Shown: piece after piece, positions 8,238-18,400 of the stretch
How positions within the stretch are numbered: the first letter of the stretch is position 1
Layout: every line of letters begins with the position of its first letter
Translations under genes and position numbers: made by a program
The notes under the pieces: model-generated
What the model saw: only the letters and a program-made list of their open reading frames with translations
Database searches by the model: none
Told to the model about the DNA's origin: nothing
Assembly: GCF_900199205.1 (NCBI RefSeq)
Contig: NZ_OBMJ01000001.1
Location: 682,001-746,000 of the forward strand
Length of the DNA stretch: 64,000 nucleotides
Reading direction: 5' to 3'
Source: Streptomyces sp. 1331.2
Lineage (GTDB): Bacteria > Actinomycetota > Actinomycetes > Streptomycetales > Streptomycetaceae

Positions 8238-9155
8238 TCAGTCCGCGCCCAGCAGCCGGGCGGCCTCGGCCATGGTCGGGCCCAGCGGGAGGTCGAGCCG
8301 CAGCGCCGCCAGGTCGTCGCCGCGGGTGGGGCCCTGGTTGACGATGGCGACCGGCAGCCGGGCGCGGGCGGCGCGGCGGACGAAACGCAGACCCGACAGG
8401 ACCGTGAGCGAGGACCCGAGGACCACCAGCGCCCCGGCGGCGTCGACCAGCTCGTAGCAGCGGTCGACCCGGGCGGCCGGCACGTTCTCGCCGAAGAAGA
8501 CCACGTCCGGCTTGAGCACGCCCCCGCAGTCCGCGCAGGGCGCGACCCGGAACCCCGCCACCAGCTCCGGCGCCAACTGCGTATCGCCGTCCGGGCGCAG
8601 GACGGCCCCGGGGCGGCGGAACCCCCGGTTCAACTCCTCCAGGCGCTGGTCGAGTTCGGCCCGGGAGCTGGTCCGCCGGCAGTCCAGACAGACCACCCGG
8701 TCGAGCCCACCGTGCAGCTCCACCGCCTCCCTGGTCCCGGCCGCGCGGTGGAGGCCGTCGACGTTCTGGGTGATGACCCCCGCGACGTGCCCCGACCGGC
8801 GCAGCCGCTCCACCGCGTGGTGGCCCGCGTTGGGCCGGGCCCGGGCGAACAGCGGCCAGCCGGTGTGGCTCCGGGCCCAGTAGCGGCGCCGGGCGGCCTC
8901 GCTGCCGGTGAACTCCTGGTAGGTCATCGGGGTGCCGCTGCGGCGGCGCCCGGTGGCCCCGCGGTAGTCCGGGATGCCGGACTCGGTGGACAGGCCCGCG
9001 CCGCTCAGCACCACCGCGCCGCGCCGGTCCAGCAGCCCGACGAGCTCCGCCGCGCCCGCCGGGCTCCGCGACGCTGCCGGGGCGACGGTCTCCGGGGCGA
9101 CGGTCTCCGGGTGCTCCGAAACTGCCGAGTTTGCCGAGCTCTCCGACCCGTCCAT
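8238..9155 (-). CDS. Sir2-family NAD-dependent protein deacylase
   Basis: 305 residues with sirtuin hallmarks in order: GAGLSTESGIPDYRG for NAD binding, TQNVDGLH, the catalytic histidine in ELHGG, two zinc Cys pairs (CLDC and CADC), then PDVVFFGE and GSSLTV. It removes acyl groups from lysines using NAD. A low-complexity N-terminal tail of about 40 residues (repeated PETVA) precedes the domain; ATG 9155 was chosen because upstream frame sequence is proline-rich and unlike the family. The small kinase gene lies 53 bp upstream on the same strand. Confidence 0.92.
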   Translation of the reverse strand: MDGSESSANSAVSEHPETVAPETVAPAASRSPAGAAELVGLLDRRGAVVLSGAGLSTESGIPDYRGATGRRRSGTPMTYQEFTGSEAARRRYWARSHTGWPLFARARPNAGHHAVERLRRSGHVAGVITQNVDGLHRAAGTREAVELHGGLDRVVCLDCRRTSSRAELDQRLEELNRGFRRPGAVLRPDGDTQLAPELVAGFRVAPCADCGGVLKPDVVFFGENVPAARVDRCYELVDAAGALVVLGSSLTVLSGLRFVRRAARARLPVAIVNQGPTRGDDLAALRLDLPLGPTMAEAARLLGAD

Positions 9156-9208
9156 ACCGCCGAGGGTAACGCCGGCCGCGGGCGGCGGGGGCGGCGCCGG
9201 GGGCAGCG

Positions 9209-9766
9209 CTACGGCGCACCCGCGGCGAAGCCGACGATCCGCGCCAGGGGCGGCTCCCACCCCTCGGTGGTGTCCACGACCAGGCAGGGGGCGTCGAGCG
9301 CGATCGGCACCCACGACTCGATCGGCCGCTCCCCCGCCGCGATGCGCCGCAGCAGTGCGGCGTCCGCGTGTGCGGCGCGCGAGGGCAGGTCCGCGGACCG
9401 GCGGGCGATGCGCAGCCGGGCGCGGTCCGGATCGACGACGCAGCGCACGACGCGCAGCTCGGCCGACTCCGTGAGCGCTTCCAGACCCGGACGCCAGAGG
9501 CGGTCCTGGAAAGCCGCCTCGGCAACCAGGCTCCGGCCGGCCCCGAGGAGTTCACCGATGGTGCGGAAGAAGGCGTGCAGTGTCCTCAGGTCCGGGTCCC
9601 CGGCGGGCTCGGTGGCGGCGGCGGGCTCGGTGGCGGCAACCATGCGCTCCTTGATCTCGTCCCGGCAGACCAGCGGCCAGTCGAGCGCGTCGGCCAGGGC
9701 GTGCGCCAGCGTGGTCTTGCCCGCGCCGGGCGGGCCGCTGACGGCCACCAGTGTCGGACGTCGCAT
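9209..9766 (-). CDS. Small P-loop kinase-like AAA ATPase
   Basis: A 185-residue protein starting MRRPTLVAVSGPPGAGKTTLAHALA. The Walker A GPPGAGKTT is followed by CRDEIKERM and a later arginine-rich lid (RLRIARRSADLPSRAAHAD). This fits the zeta-toxin/chloramphenicol-phosphotransferase-like AAA_33 kinases found singly in actinomycetes. The phosphorylated substrate is unknown. In-frame codons extend far upstream, but the family start is clearly the ATG at 9766. Confidence 0.8.
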   Translation of the reverse strand: MRRPTLVAVSGPPGAGKTTLAHALADALDWPLVCRDEIKERMVAATEPAAATEPAGDPDLRTLHAFFRTIGELLGAGRSLVAEAAFQDRLWRPGLEALTESAELRVVRCVVDPDRARLRIARRSADLPSRAAHADAALLRRIAAGERPIESWVPIALDAPCLVVDTTEGWEPPLARIVGFAAGAP

Positions 9767-9837
9767 CGTGCCCCGGCTTCCTCCGGTTGCTCCCCGCCGG
9801 ACGCCGCCGACGGGGCCGCGATCCGGCCAACTTGACG

Positions 9838-9862
9838 GAACCGTACGGATGTTGATCGGTTC
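9838..9862. promoter_or_regulatory. Inverted repeat GAACCG-N13-CGGTTC
   Basis: Perfect 6-bp arms flank a 13-bp spacer about 70 bases upstream of the kinase start, with a smaller CCGTACGG palindrome across the left arm. It is a possible operator; no regulator is adjacent. Confidence 0.3.
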
Positions 9863-9915
9863 GTCACCCAGCCTACCCTCGGGTGGCGGAACGGGCGGCC
9901 CGGCCTGGGAGTCCT

Positions 9916-9963
9916 GGCCCGGCAGACCTGGTCCGGCAGACCTGGCGCAGGAGACCTGGCGCG
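9916..9963. repeat. Degenerate 15-bp direct repeats (CCGGCAGACCTGG)
   Basis: Two near-exact copies of CCGGCAGACCTGG, then a degraded third (CAGGAGACCTGG), lie in the gap between the maleylpyruvate-isomerase-like gene and the kinase. They have no evident role. Confidence 0.5.
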
Positions 9964-10008
9964 GCCGGCGGGGGCAGTCGGGGCGGTGACCTCGGAGCCG
10001 GTCCGCCC

Positions 10009-10761
10009 TCAGCCGCCGTCCCGGCCCCAGCCGGGTGCCGGCGGCAGCGGCCACGGCGGCGGCACCGACGGGCCGACGCCCTCCGGGGCCGGGCCGCGGC
10101 CGGCGAGCCAGCCCAGCAGCAGGTGCCCCGGGCCGGTGACGACGGGGCCGCTCGCTCCGAGCGTCCAGGCGCGCCCGAGGTCGGTGGCCTCCAGCCGGCC
10201 GACGGGAAAGCCGTGCGCGGCCAGGGCGGCAGCGGTCGCGTCCAGTGCCCAGGCGACGTAGTCGGCGGACCAATCGGCCGTCCTGTAGCCGAGGTTCAGG
10301 TCGACGTGGTGGGTTTCGAGCTCCCGCCGGGCCCGGTGGAGCGTGAACCAGGCGGGGTGCCGCCACCCCGCGAGGGCCGATACCAGGGTGGGCCAGCGCT
10401 CGGCCGGCATCGCCGCCGCCTCGTCGAGCAGACCGTCCAGGCTGCGCCGCACGTCCTCGACCAGGTCGGCAGCCCCGCGCCCGGCCCCCTCCCGCAGCGC
10501 GCGCTCCAACGCGGCCGCATCGGCCCGGGGCCCGGGCTCGACACCGGTCCGGGCCAGGGCCAGCAGCCACCGGTACGCGTCCGCGCTGCGCGCCAGGTGG
10601 GTGAGGACGTGGGCGCGGCTCCACCCGGGCAGTGCGGACGCCTCCCGGGCGCCGCGATCGTTCAGCCCGCCGACGGCGGCGACCAGCCGCCCGGCGGAGC
10701 CGCGCACGTCGGCGAGCAGGGCGGCGAGTTCGGCGCGGGTGGGCTCGGTGGTGGGCGTCAC
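10009..10761 (-). CDS. Maleylpyruvate isomerase/DinB-like mycothiol-dependent enzyme
   Basis: A 250-residue protein with the MDMPI_N/DinB helical-bundle signature: LPGWSRAHVLTHLARSADAYRWLL near residues 40-65, and the third metal-ligand histidine region ELETHHVDL near residue 160. The C-terminal part (ATDLGRAWTLGASGPVVTGPGHLLLGWLAGR) is the usual small C-terminal domain. Such enzymes use mycothiol as thiol cofactor for isomerisation or transfer. GTG 10761 is chosen because the upstream region is intergenic and holds a palindrome. Confidence 0.85.
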   Translation of the reverse strand: MTPTTEPTRAELAALLADVRGSAGRLVAAVGGLNDRGAREASALPGWSRAHVLTHLARSADAYRWLLALARTGVEPGPRADAAALERALREGAGRGAADLVEDVRRSLDGLLDEAAAMPAERWPTLVSALAGWRHPAWFTLHRARRELETHHVDLNLGYRTADWSADYVAWALDATAAALAAHGFPVGRLEATDLGRAWTLGASGPVVTGPGHLLLGWLAGRGPAPEGVGPSVPPPWPLPPAPGWGRDGG

Positions 10762-10781
10762 GGCCCGTACCCTACGGCAGT

Positions 10782-10804
10782 CTTGTTGACTAATTGTCAG
10801 CAAG
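10782..10804. promoter_or_regulatory. AT-rich palindrome in divergent promoter region
   Basis: The sequence CTTGTTGAC-TAATT-GTCAGCAAG has 9-bp arms that pair at 8 of 9 positions around a 5-bp AT-rich centre. It lies 20 bases upstream of the GTG of the mycothiol-type enzyme and about 130 bases from the divergent secreted-protein gene. Form and composition fit a GntR- or TetR-type operator. No regulator gene is adjacent. Confidence 0.5.
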
Positions 10805-10822
10805 TTCCGCGCAGCGCCTTGA

Positions 10823-11656
<834 letters not shown>

Positions 11657-11665
11657 CCGGCGGCC

Positions 11666-11704
11666 CCGGCCGGCGGGTGCCTGGCGCAGGCACCGGCCGG
11701 CCGG
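11666..11704. terminator. Bidirectional terminator hairpin
   Basis: An 8-bp perfect stem GGTGCCTG/CAGGCACC with a 3-base loop is extended, after one mismatch, by a further 9 GC pairs (CCGGCCGGC with GCCGGCCGG). It sits exactly between two convergent genes and so would end both the secreted-protein transcript and the seven-gene NRPS operon. Confidence 0.75.
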
Positions 11705-11722
11705 GGCGGTGGCCGGGGCCGG

Positions 11723-12481
11723 TCAGGACCCCGAGGGCACACCCTCCCGGTGCCGCCAGCGCACCCGGTCATCGACGGCGACCGCCCTGCGCACCGGCCG
11801 GGCCGGGGCCCGGTGGTCCGCGCAGGAGAGCACCAGCATCTCGTCGTCCCCCGGCTGGAACTCGTACGCCACCCGCTGCACCCGGCTCGGGATCCCGAGG
11901 CCCGCCAGCTCCTCGCGCAGCCGCTCCAGGCCCGGGTACCGGACGCCGGTGTCGTACACCACCAGCGGGAACAGCCGCACCTCCCGGCGGGCCACCCGGG
12001 CCAGGTCCAGCAGCGCCGCCCGGTGGAACTCCTCGTCCAGCCGGTTGCCGTAGGAGAAGATCAGGTGCGAGCTGAGCACCAGGTCGAACGAGTCGTCGGC
12101 GAAGGGGAGTTCGGGCAGCGAGCCGGCGACGTAGCGGTCCGGGCGGGCGGCGATGTCGGCCCGGAAGTCCCGGGCGTTGGCGGTCCACTGGCGGATCAGG
12201 TCGTCCACGTCGGCGTACCAGCTCGACGGGTAGCCGGCCGTCTCCTGCACCAGCAGCTCCCGCTTGAACGCCGTCTCGCGCTCCACCAGCAGGCCCAACT
12301 CCCCCCGGTGGTGCGCGTACTGGCGGTCGACGGCGACGGCGTCGATGCCCCGGCGCCCGGCTTCGGCGACGAAGCTCGCCGCGCCACCGGGGCAGTCCAG
12401 GACCCGCCGGCCGGCCAGGTCGCGGTCGGTGAGCGCGAACATCGCCCGGTACTCCTCGAAGGAGCGTGCGCTGACCAGCAC
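11723..12481 (-). CDS. Class I SAM-dependent methyltransferase
   Basis: 252 residues. Motif I is VLDCPGGAASFVAEA near residue 27; a later acidic motif is DRQYAHH, and LPFADDSFDLVLSSHLIFSY matches motif IV and the following strand of class I methyltransferases. It is the last gene of the NRPS operon, 3 bp after the SDR stop, with GGGAGGGG before the GTG start. It probably N- or O-methylates the small product of this pathway; the acceptor is inference only. Confidence 0.8.
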   Translation of the reverse strand: MLVSARSFEEYRAMFALTDRDLAGRRVLDCPGGAASFVAEAGRRGIDAVAVDRQYAHHRGELGLLVERETAFKRELLVQETAGYPSSWYADVDDLIRQWTANARDFRADIAARPDRYVAGSLPELPFADDSFDLVLSSHLIFSYGNRLDEEFHRAALLDLARVARREVRLFPLVVYDTGVRYPGLERLREELAGLGIPSRVQRVAYEFQPGDDEMLVLSCADHRAPARPVRRAVAVDDRVRWRHREGVPSGS

Positions 12482-12484
12482 GGC

Positions 12485-13252
12485 TCAACCCCTCCCGACG
12501 AACGGCATGGTGGTCGGAAGCACCACCAGGGACTGGATAGTGGTGTCCGGCGGCTGCGCGGCCATCAGCAGCAGGGCCTCGGTGAAGCGCTCCACCGGGA
12601 TGGTCGCCTCCACCGCCGTCGTCCCGTCGGCCTGCATCGCCGCGGGCTGCGGCGAGCCGTCGACGGGGGTGACGTTGCCGACGTCGATCTGCCCGCAGGA
12701 GATGCCGTACGGGCGGCCGTCCAGGGCGAGCACCTTGGTGATCCCGAGGACGGCGTGCTTGGCGGCCGTGTACGCAATGGAGTTGGGGCGCGGCACGTAC
12801 GCCGACGGCGCGCCGTTGTTGATGATCCGCCCGCCCTGCGGGGTCTGGGTGCTCATCACCCGGAAGGCCTCGCGGGCGCAGAGGAAGCCGCCGGTGACGA
12901 TGGTGTCCAGCACCCGGTTCCAGTCCTCGAACGGGGTCTCGGCGATCGGCCGGCGCGGGGCCGCCGCGCCGGCGTTGTTGAACAGCAGGTCCAGCCGCCC
13001 GTACCGGTCCTGGACGGTGTCGAAGAGCCGGGCGACCTCCTGCGGGCTGCGGATGTCGGTCGGGACGGCCAGCACCCGGGAGCCGGCCGGGCCGGCGAGG
13101 ACGGCGGTCTCCTCCAGCGCGTCCTTGCGGCGCCCGGCCACGGCGACGGTCCAGCCGGCCGCGAGCAGGGCCAGTGCCGAGGCCCGGCCGAGACCGCTGC
13201 CCCCGCCGGTGACGATCGCCACCCGTCCGTGCGGCTCGCTCAACGCGCCCAT
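12485..13252 (-). CDS. SDR-family oxidoreductase of the NRPS operon
   Basis: 255 residues, classical short-chain dehydrogenase. Cofactor motif TGGGSGLG at about 15-22, NNAG at about 92, and the catalytic Ser with YTAAK around 155-160. The arginines in AVAGRRKD after the second strand suggest NADP. The gene overlaps the TauD-like gene by 13 bp. It could reduce the aldehyde released by the NRPS or oxidise a hydroxyl introduced by the oxygenases; the sequence does not say which. Confidence 0.88.
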   Translation of the reverse strand: MGALSEPHGRVAIVTGGGSGLGRASALALLAAGWTVAVAGRRKDALEETAVLAGPAGSRVLAVPTDIRSPQEVARLFDTVQDRYGRLDLLFNNAGAAAPRRPIAETPFEDWNRVLDTIVTGGFLCAREAFRVMSTQTPQGGRIINNGAPSAYVPRPNSIAYTAAKHAVLGITKVLALDGRPYGISCGQIDVGNVTPVDGSPQPAAMQADGTTAVEATIPVERFTEALLLMAAQPPDTTIQSLVVLPTTMPFVGRG

Positions 13253-14103
13253 GTGTCCCCCTCGTTGACCCAGATCCGCAGCATCCGCCGGGCGTACGGC
13301 CCGGGTTCGTCGACGTACGGCGAACGGCCGTGCAGTACCCGGCTGTTGCGGATGATCAGCAGGTCGCCGGCGGCCATCGGCAGCCCGAAGGCGATCTCCG
13401 GCCGGTACAGCACCTCGTCCAGCACGCCCAGCGCTTCCCATTGACGGTCCGTCAACTCCGGTCCGCCGCGGTCCGGGGAGGAGCGGACGGTGCGGGTCTG
13501 GTAGTAGCAGCCGACCGTGCCCTCCTTCTGGTGGTAGAGGATCGGGGTGACCACCACCTGCGGGCCGGCCCGGCCGGTCCGGTCGAAGGTCCAGTCCTCG
13601 CAGAGGGTGGCGAGGGCGTCCGGCCGCTCCCGCTCGATCAGGTCGTGGACGTGCCGCGCGCTCGCCAGCTTGGTCAACCCGCCGCCGTCGAAGGCGGGCC
13701 GCAGACAGAGCAGGACGAGCAGGTCGCAGGTGTCGCAGTGGAAGCCGAGCTCGGTGTTGCCGTCGCCGTCCTGGTCGTGCAGCACGGAGGTGAGGTCGCC
13801 GCGCCCGTTCTGCGGCACGATCCGGCCGTAGTCCGCCAGCAGGAAGGACAGCACCTCGGTGATCCGCTTCTCCGGGTGCGCCGGGTCCACCAGCCCGCCG
13901 ATGTGGGTGATGCCGACCGAGGCGACGGCGTCCCGCACGAAGTCCCGCAGCCTGGCCCGCACCGGCTCGGCCGCACCCCACCGTCCGGCCAGCGCGTCGG
14001 CCCACAGCAGCCGGCGCTCCACCTCCCCCAGCGGGAGCGACCACAAGTGCCGCCGCGCCGCCAACTCCAGGCTGCTCCAGCCGATTTCGGTCACCGCATC
14101 CAT
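13240..14103 (-). CDS. TauD/clavaminate-synthase-like Fe(II)/2OG oxygenase
   Basis: 287 residues. Metal ligands H122-x-D124 (FHCDTCD) and H258 (VLHGRSP), with R272/R273 in ARRMLRIW for 2-oxoglutarate. The LTKLASARHVHDLI helix and LHGRSPYVDEPG turn are typical of TauD-superfamily hydroxylases. It overlaps the SDR gene and follows the aminotransferase by 34 bp, so it belongs to the NRPS pathway, probably hydroxylating an amino-acid-derived intermediate. Cysteine is unusually common around the metal site (CDTCD, LLCL). Confidence 0.87.
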   Translation of the reverse strand: MDAVTEIGWSSLELAARRHLWSLPLGEVERRLLWADALAGRWGAAEPVRARLRDFVRDAVASVGITHIGGLVDPAHPEKRITEVLSFLLADYGRIVPQNGRGDLTSVLHDQDGDGNTELGFHCDTCDLLVLLCLRPAFDGGGLTKLASARHVHDLIERERPDALATLCEDWTFDRTGRAGPQVVVTPILYHQKEGTVGCYYQTRTVRSSPDRGGPELTDRQWEALGVLDEVLYRPEIAFGLPMAAGDLLIIRNSRVLHGRSPYVDEPGPYARRMLRIWVNEGDTWAR

Positions 14104-14137
14104 GTCTCCTCCTCCTCGCCGACCGCTGCCGGTCTCC

Positions 14138-15409
14138 CTAGCGGCTCCCGGCCGCGACGGCCTTCGCCCAGAGCTCCAGCGCCTCGTCGACCTGCCCGGC
14201 CGTGACCACCAGCGCGGGGATCATCCGGACCACGTTGAGGTGGATCCCGCAGAGCAGGAGCAGCAGCCCGTGCTCGGCCGCCGCCTGCTGGACCCGCCGG
14301 GCGGTCTCCGGGTCCGGGGAGCCGTCCGGGCGGCAGAACTCGCTGGCGGCCATCAGCCCGAGGCCCCGGACGTCGGCGATCCCGGGCGCCCCGTCGGCGA
14401 CGGCCCGCAGCCCGGCCAGCAGCCGCGCGCCCTGCTCGGCCGCGTTCTCGACCAGCCGCTCCTCGCGCAGCACGTCCAGGGTGGCCAGGGCGGCGGCGCA
14501 GGCCACCGGGTTCCCGCCGTACGTGCCGCCCTGCGAGCCGGGCCAGGCGCGGCCCATCAGGGCGGCCGGCGCGGCGATCGCGGACAGCGGGAAGCCGCTG
14601 GCCAGGCCCTTCGCGGTGATCAGGACGTCAGGCCGGACGCCGTCCTCGTACTGGTGGGCCCAGAACCGGCCGGTGCGACCGAAGCCGGTCTGCACCTCGT
14701 CCACCACCAGCAGGATCCCGTGCCGGTCCGCGCGCTCGCGCAGCCCGGCCAGGAAGCCGGCCGGGGCGGGCACGTAGCCGCCCTCGCCGAGCACCGGCTC
14801 GACGAACATCGCCGCCGTCTCGGCGGGCGCGGAGGCGGTGGCCAACACCTCGTCCAGCCCGCGCAGCGCGAACGCGACCGCCTCCTCCTCGGACAGCCCC
14901 AGCCGGAACGCGGCCGGGAACGGCGCCACCGCGACCCCGGGCATCAGCGGGCCGATGCCCGCCCGGAACCGGGTGCCGGCCGTGGTGAGCGAGGCCGCGC
15001 CCATGGTGCGGCCGTGGAAGGCACCCTCGAAGACGATCACGTTCTGCCGCCCGGTGGCGTGCCGGGCGAGCCGCAGCGCCGCCTCCACCGCCTCGGTGCC
15101 GGCCGTGGCGTAGAACAGCGAGTCCAGGCCGGGCGGCAGCACCTCGCCGAGCCGCCCGGTGAGGGTGAGCAACGGGTCGTGCAGCACGGTGGTGTACTGC
15201 CCGTGGATCAGCCGGCCGGCCTGCTCACGGACGGCCTCCACCACCCGCGGGTGGCAGTGGCCGGTGCTGGTCACCCCCACGCCGGAGGTGAAGTCGAGGT
15301 AGCGGCGGCCGTCGGCGTCGTAGAGGTGAAGGCCCTCGCCGCGCACGGCGACGACCGGGGTGGCCTGCTTGAGCATCGGGGAGAGCTGGGTCACGGATCC
15401 TGCCTTCAC
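14138..15409 (-). CDS. Class III PLP-dependent aminotransferase
   Basis: 423 residues of the GABA/ornithine aminotransferase family. Visible motifs: ATAGTEAVEAALRLAR, FEGAFHGRT, the PLP aspartate in VVDEVQTGFGRTG, and the Schiff-base lysine in ITAKGLASGFPL. These enzymes move amino groups to terminal aldehydes, which fits an NRPS that ends in a reductase: the released aldehyde could become a primary amine. Two in-frame GTG starts are possible (15409 and 15394), both with AGGA upstream. The NRPS stop is 56 bases upstream. Confidence 0.9.
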   Translation of the reverse strand: MKAGSVTQLSPMLKQATPVVAVRGEGLHLYDADGRRYLDFTSGVGVTSTGHCHPRVVEAVREQAGRLIHGQYTTVLHDPLLTLTGRLGEVLPPGLDSLFYATAGTEAVEAALRLARHATGRQNVIVFEGAFHGRTMGAASLTTAGTRFRAGIGPLMPGVAVAPFPAAFRLGLSEEEAVAFALRGLDEVLATASAPAETAAMFVEPVLGEGGYVPAPAGFLAGLRERADRHGILLVVDEVQTGFGRTGRFWAHQYEDGVRPDVLITAKGLASGFPLSAIAAPAALMGRAWPGSQGGTYGGNPVACAAALATLDVLREERLVENAAEQGARLLAGLRAVADGAPGIADVRGLGLMAASEFCRPDGSPDPETARRVQQAAAEHGLLLLLCGIHLNVVRMIPALVVTAGQVDEALELWAKAVAAGSR

Positions 15410-15465
15410 GCTGGGTCCTGCTTTCGGGAGAGAACTCGTTGACGGTCAGGGGGAGTTCAGGAAGG

Positions 15466-18400
15466 TCAAGGGGAGGGCTCGGGGCCGCGTCGGGACGGTC
15501 CGGCGGGTGGCAGGTAGCCGGCCTCGGCGGCCCAGGCCAGCGCCGCCGACCACCACTGCGGGGTCGGGGCATCGAAGTGGACGCCCAGCCGGTCGAGCAC
15601 CGCGGTGGTGTACGCGCTGTCCACCCGGACGTTGCGCTCCTCCTGCTGCGCCCAGACGGCGGCCAACCGGACGGCCGTCGGGTGCCGCCGCTCGGCGGCG
15701 GCGAGGGCCGCCGCGAAGGCCTCCTCGTCGGTGAGCCGCACCGGGTGGCCCAGCCCGGCCAGCCACCCCACCAGCTCGTCGTGGGCGACGGCGTACGGCG
15801 ATTCGACGTGGTAGGCGCCGGGTGCCGCGTACGGGTCGAGGGCGATCGCGGCGATCCCGGCGGCCACCGTGTCCACGTGCGAGAACGCGAAGGCGGTCGC
15901 CGGCCGGCTGGGGGCGGCGCCGGCCAGCAGGTAGCCGCGGATCAGCTGGTAGATCCGGTTGTCGCCGGTGTTCGCCTGGAAGGCGCCGGTCCGGCTGTGC
16001 GCCGCGATGTGCCCGCTGCGGTGCAGATAGGCGGCGTGCCCGCCGGCGGCCCAGGCCCGGACGGCCTGCTCGGCGCGGTACTTGGTCCGCTCGTACGGGG
16101 TGCGGAAGTGCTGGCCGATCCACAGGTCCGCCTCGCCGAAGCGCCGCGGCGGGCCGTCCACGCCACCCGAGACGGCGAGCGTGGAGACGTGGTGGAAGGC
16201 GGCCTGCGGGGTGTGCTCCCCGGTCCAGCCGAGCAGCCGGCGCACCGCCGCGTGGTTGGTGCGCTCCAGCTCGTCGGGCGAGGCCACCAGCCGGACGTCC
16301 GCCGCTGCGTGCACGACGATCCGCGCGGCCCGGGCGCGCTCCAGCCCCGCCGGGGAGAGGCCGAGGCCGTCCCGGTCGATGTCCCCGGCGACGGCGTGGA
16401 CCGCTCGGGCCCCCAGTCGTTTCAGGGCCTGCGCGTCGTCGGCGGCCCGCACCAGGCAGGTGACCTCGGCGCCGCGCCGCAGGAAGGCGTCCAGCAGGTG
16501 CCGCCCCAGGTAGCCGGTGGCGCCGGTGAGCAGCACCCGGGCGGGTTCGCGCACCGTCGCCCGGGCGGTCGGCGCCACGCCGGGGTGCAGCAGCTGACCG
16601 GAGGTGGACAGCGGCGCCCGGACGGGCCGCGCCCCCGCTGCCGGTGCCCCCGCCTCCGCTGCTTCCGCCGCTACGGCTGCTGCGAAGGCGGCGGTGATCC
16701 GCTCGGCCTCGGGGCCCGAAGGACCAGGCCGCCCGGACACCAGGTCGGCGACCAGCCGCTGCTCCACCACCCGTGCAGTGAGCCGCAGTTCGTACATCGG
16801 ATCGCCCCCGGGACAGCGCGCCACCCCGGCCTGCTCGGCGGCGACGGTCCAGTCCAGCGCGGGTTCCTCCGGCAGCCGGAAGGTGCCGAGGAAGTTGAAG
16901 CCGACGGCGGGCCGCCGCCCCGGCGCGTCCATCGGCCGGACGGGCGCCTCGCGAAGCCGCCGCGCCACCGCCTCGGGACTCGCCCCGGCCTCCAGGCCGA
17001 GGTGCTTGACGGCGGTGAACCAGCCGACGGTGTCCAGGAATTCGCCCGGATCTCCGACGACGTCCCGGCCGTGGGTCTCGACCTCCACCACGAGCCGGGC
17101 CCGCCCGTTCCAGCCGGTGACGGCGTCGGCGAAGGCGGCGAGCAGGACGGCCTCCAGCCCGGCCCCGGCACCGTGCCGCGCGACCAGCCGGGCGGTGGCC
17201 TCCGCTTCGAGCGCCCAACTGACCGCGACGGGCTCGGCGACGGGCTCGGCGACAGGGTCGGCGACGGGCTCAGCGACAAGGTCGGCGGCGGGCTCATCGG
17301 CTTCCGCCACCGGCGCGGCCGCCGCCCAGGCGTAGAAGTCCGCCGTCGGCGGCAGGTCGACCGGCTTCCGGTCCAGCACCGCCCGGTACGCGTGCGCCAG
17401 GTCGTCCAGCAGGATCCGCCAGGACAGCCCGTCGACCACCAGGTGGTGCGCGATCAGCGCGAGCCGGTCGTCGGTGCCGGGCGGGCCGGTGAACAGGTGG
17501 GCGCGCAGCAGCCGGCCGGCCAACGGGTCGATGCTGCGGTGGAGTTCGGTGCAGACCCCGGCCACGGTGTCGGCGATCGCTCCGGCCGCGCGCGGGATCC
17601 GGGAGAAGGAGACCGGGTCGAGCTCGGCCACCGGCCGGGGCTCGCCGTAGCCGTCCGGGGAGAGCGGGCGGCGCAGCGCCGGGTGGCGTTCCAGGACGGC
17701 CGCGACCGCCGCCGAGAGCGCCGCCGGGTCGACCGCCGCCCGGCAGCGCAGCAGCACGGACTGGTTCCAGTGCCGTACGTCCCGGAGGGACCGCTGCCGG
17801 TACAACCAGCGCTGCGCCGGGGCGAGTCGGCCGCCGCCGCCCCCGGCGTGCGCGGCAAGGGCGGCCGGGGCACCAGGGGTGGCCGGGTTCGGGGGCGTGG
17901 CGACGGCTGCGGCTGCGGCTGCGGCTGCGGCCAGGCCCTCCGCCGTCGGGTGCCGGTAGAAGTCCTCGTAGGCGACGCGCAGGCCCGAGCGCCGCAGGAA
18001 GGCGATGGTGCGCATGGCGAGGATGGAGTCCCCGCCGAGGCCCAGCACGTCGGCGCGCGGCCCGACGGCGGGCAGGCCGAGCGCACCTGCCCAGAACCGG
18101 CCGATCTCCGCCGCCAGAGTGGTCGCTGCCGGGCCTGTCGCCGCAGCTCCCGCCGACTCCGCGCGGGCCTCCACCAGTTCGGCCACCAGCTCGCCGAGGC
18201 GTCCCCGGTCGAGCTTGCCGTTCGGCCCGACCGGGAACTCCGGCAGCACCAGGATCGGCTGCGGCACGGAGTAGCCCGGCAGCCGGTCCCGTAAGTGCGC
18301 GCGCAGGAGCTCCAGGCCGCCGAAACCCTCCGACGGCCGTACCGCGCCGAGCAGTTGGCCGCCGACGGCGGTCTCCCGCAGCAGCACCGCCGAGCGGGCG

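Noticed and set aside
9767..10624. Upstream extension of the P-loop kinase frame
   Set aside because: Arg/Pro/Gly-rich translation, antisense-like and overlapping the mycothiol-type enzyme; the kinase starts at its Walker A segment.
16500..17850. NRPS third domain as a condensation domain
   Set aside because: HHLVVDGLSWRILL, VGWFT and FNFLG are epimerization signatures, and a condensation domain at the end of a loading module would have no partner.
15439..18294. 951-codon + strand open frame opposite the NRPS
   Set aside because: Antisense to a gene with complete NRPS motifs; low-complexity translation.
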